Assembly (NCBI RefSeq): GCF_030812885.1
Contig: NZ_JAUSTO010000008.1
Coordinates: forward strand, 84,105-148,104
Direction of reading: 5' to 3'
Source of the DNA: Moryella indoligenes
GTDB taxonomy: Bacteria > Bacillota > Clostridia > Lachnospirales > Lachnospiraceae
Length of the DNA: 64,000 nt
A program made the position numbers and the translations under genes. Positions 63,713 to 64,000 of this stretch are shown here, piece after piece. Positions within the stretch are counted from its first letter, which is position 1. Each line of letters opens with the position of its first letter. Below the pieces are notes generated by a model that was given only the letters and a program-made list of their open reading frames with translations, searched no databases and was not told where the DNA came from.

Positions 63713-63785
63713 CTCCTCGTGTTGGACTCGAACCAACGACACCGCGGTTAACAGCCGCGTGCTCTACCGACTGAGCTAACAAGGA
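63713..63785 (-). tRNA. tRNA-Asn (anticodon GTT)
   Basis: A 73-nt cloverleaf with acceptor TCCTTGT/ACGAGGA, D arm GCTCAGTCGGTAGAGC, anticodon stem CGCGGCTGTTAACCGCG and T arm TTGGTTCGAGTCCAA. Discriminator is G. CCA is not encoded. Confidence 0.95.
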
Positions 63786-63820
63786 ATAAAATGCAACGAC
63801 AGCAATTGCTGTCGAGGCTC

Positions 63821-63849
63821 ATTATAACACAAATATCACACCCTGAAAA
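63821..63849 (-). promoter_or_regulatory. Promoter of the tRNA-Asn/tRNA-Cys unit
   Basis: TTTTCA (63844-63849) and perfect TATAAT (63821-63826) on the minus strand are 17 bp apart. Between it and tRNA-Asn lies the perfect palindrome CGACAGCAATTGCTGTCG (63797-63814). Confidence 0.7.
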
Positions 63850-63950
63850 CCACACACAGAACATTTATCTCAATTCATCCGAAATCTAATTCCTGCTATT
63901 GCAGGCTACCTTACATCTTCCGTTTCCTACCTCTACCTACTCGACCTTTT

Positions 63951-64000
63951 GGTTAAACCCTCGACCGATTAGTGACAGTCAGCTGAACGTATCGCTACGC
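63951..64000 (-). rRNA. 23S ribosomal RNA, 3' end (partial)
   Basis: The minus strand at the right edge reads CAGCTGACTGTCACTAATCGG and TCGAGGGTTTAACC, the conserved 3' terminus of clostridial 23S rRNA. The gene continues beyond the window. No 5S rRNA is seen in the 165 bases between it and tRNA-Asn. Confidence 0.88.

Overview
The window reads as chromosome of a Gram-positive anaerobe of the Clostridia, most likely family Lachnospiraceae. The evidence is the gene orders dnaB-rplI-gdpP, rpsF-ssb-rpsR and rpmG-secE-nusG-rplKAJL, the recD2-comF pair near mreB, a THF riboswitch before folT, TAXI/TRAP transporters whose receptors have Cys lipobox signals, strong AGGAGG ribosome binding sites and many sigma-A promoters with exact 17-bp spacers. 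Genus cannot be fixed from sequence reading alone. Almost all genes are on the minus strand.

Layout: 1-8.5 kb holds a 5'-truncated L,D-transpeptidase, dnaB-rplI-gdpP, a probably leaderless ybaK and a class A PBP. 8.5-14.4 kb holds rpsF-ssb-rpsR, DUF951, a sirtuin, two acyltransferase-type genes, purC and cspA. 14.7-20.2 kb holds a phosphoglucomutase and the rpmG-secE-nusG-rplKAJL cluster with an attenuator before rplJ. 20.2-23.6 kb is a first TAXI/TRAP importer. 23.8-29.5 kb holds comF, recD2, mreB and cca, with a candidate structured RNA on the plus strand between mreB and cca. 29.6-39.9 kb is a catabolic locus: glycerate kinase, 2-hydroxyacid dehydrogenase, DctPQM TRAP transporter, FGGY kinase, class I aldolase, zinc dehydrogenase and an RpiR regulator.

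40.0-48.5 kb is an accessory island, less G+C-rich than its surroundings: a type I restriction-modification operon (xre-hsdM-rhuM-hsdS-hsdS'-hsdR). Its specificity gene carries two separate simple-sequence repeats. A 12-bp unit repeated four times encodes an ELTA linker between the two target-recognition domains. A run of 20.75 copies of a 4-bp unit ends the two-domain ORF and sits directly before a third, out-of-frame recognition domain. Loss of one 4-bp unit would fuse them into a 596-residue, three-domain HsdS. This is the most interesting system in the window.

48.7-54.8 kb holds a second TAXI/TRAP importer with a FadR-type GntR gene and a candidate operator, then tex. 55.0-56.5 kb is a PurF-like protein in which the N-terminal catalytic Cys is replaced by Gly. 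56.9-62.4 kb is a likely peptidoglycan-peptide recycling operon (pepV-type dipeptidase, dipeptide epimerase, DUF819 membrane protein, transglutaminase-like protein) behind an attenuator-like leader hairpin. 62.7-64.0 kb holds folT under a THF riboswitch with a Shine-Dalgarno-sequestering hairpin, tRNA-Cys, tRNA-Asn and the 3' end of a 23S rRNA gene with no 5S gene after it.
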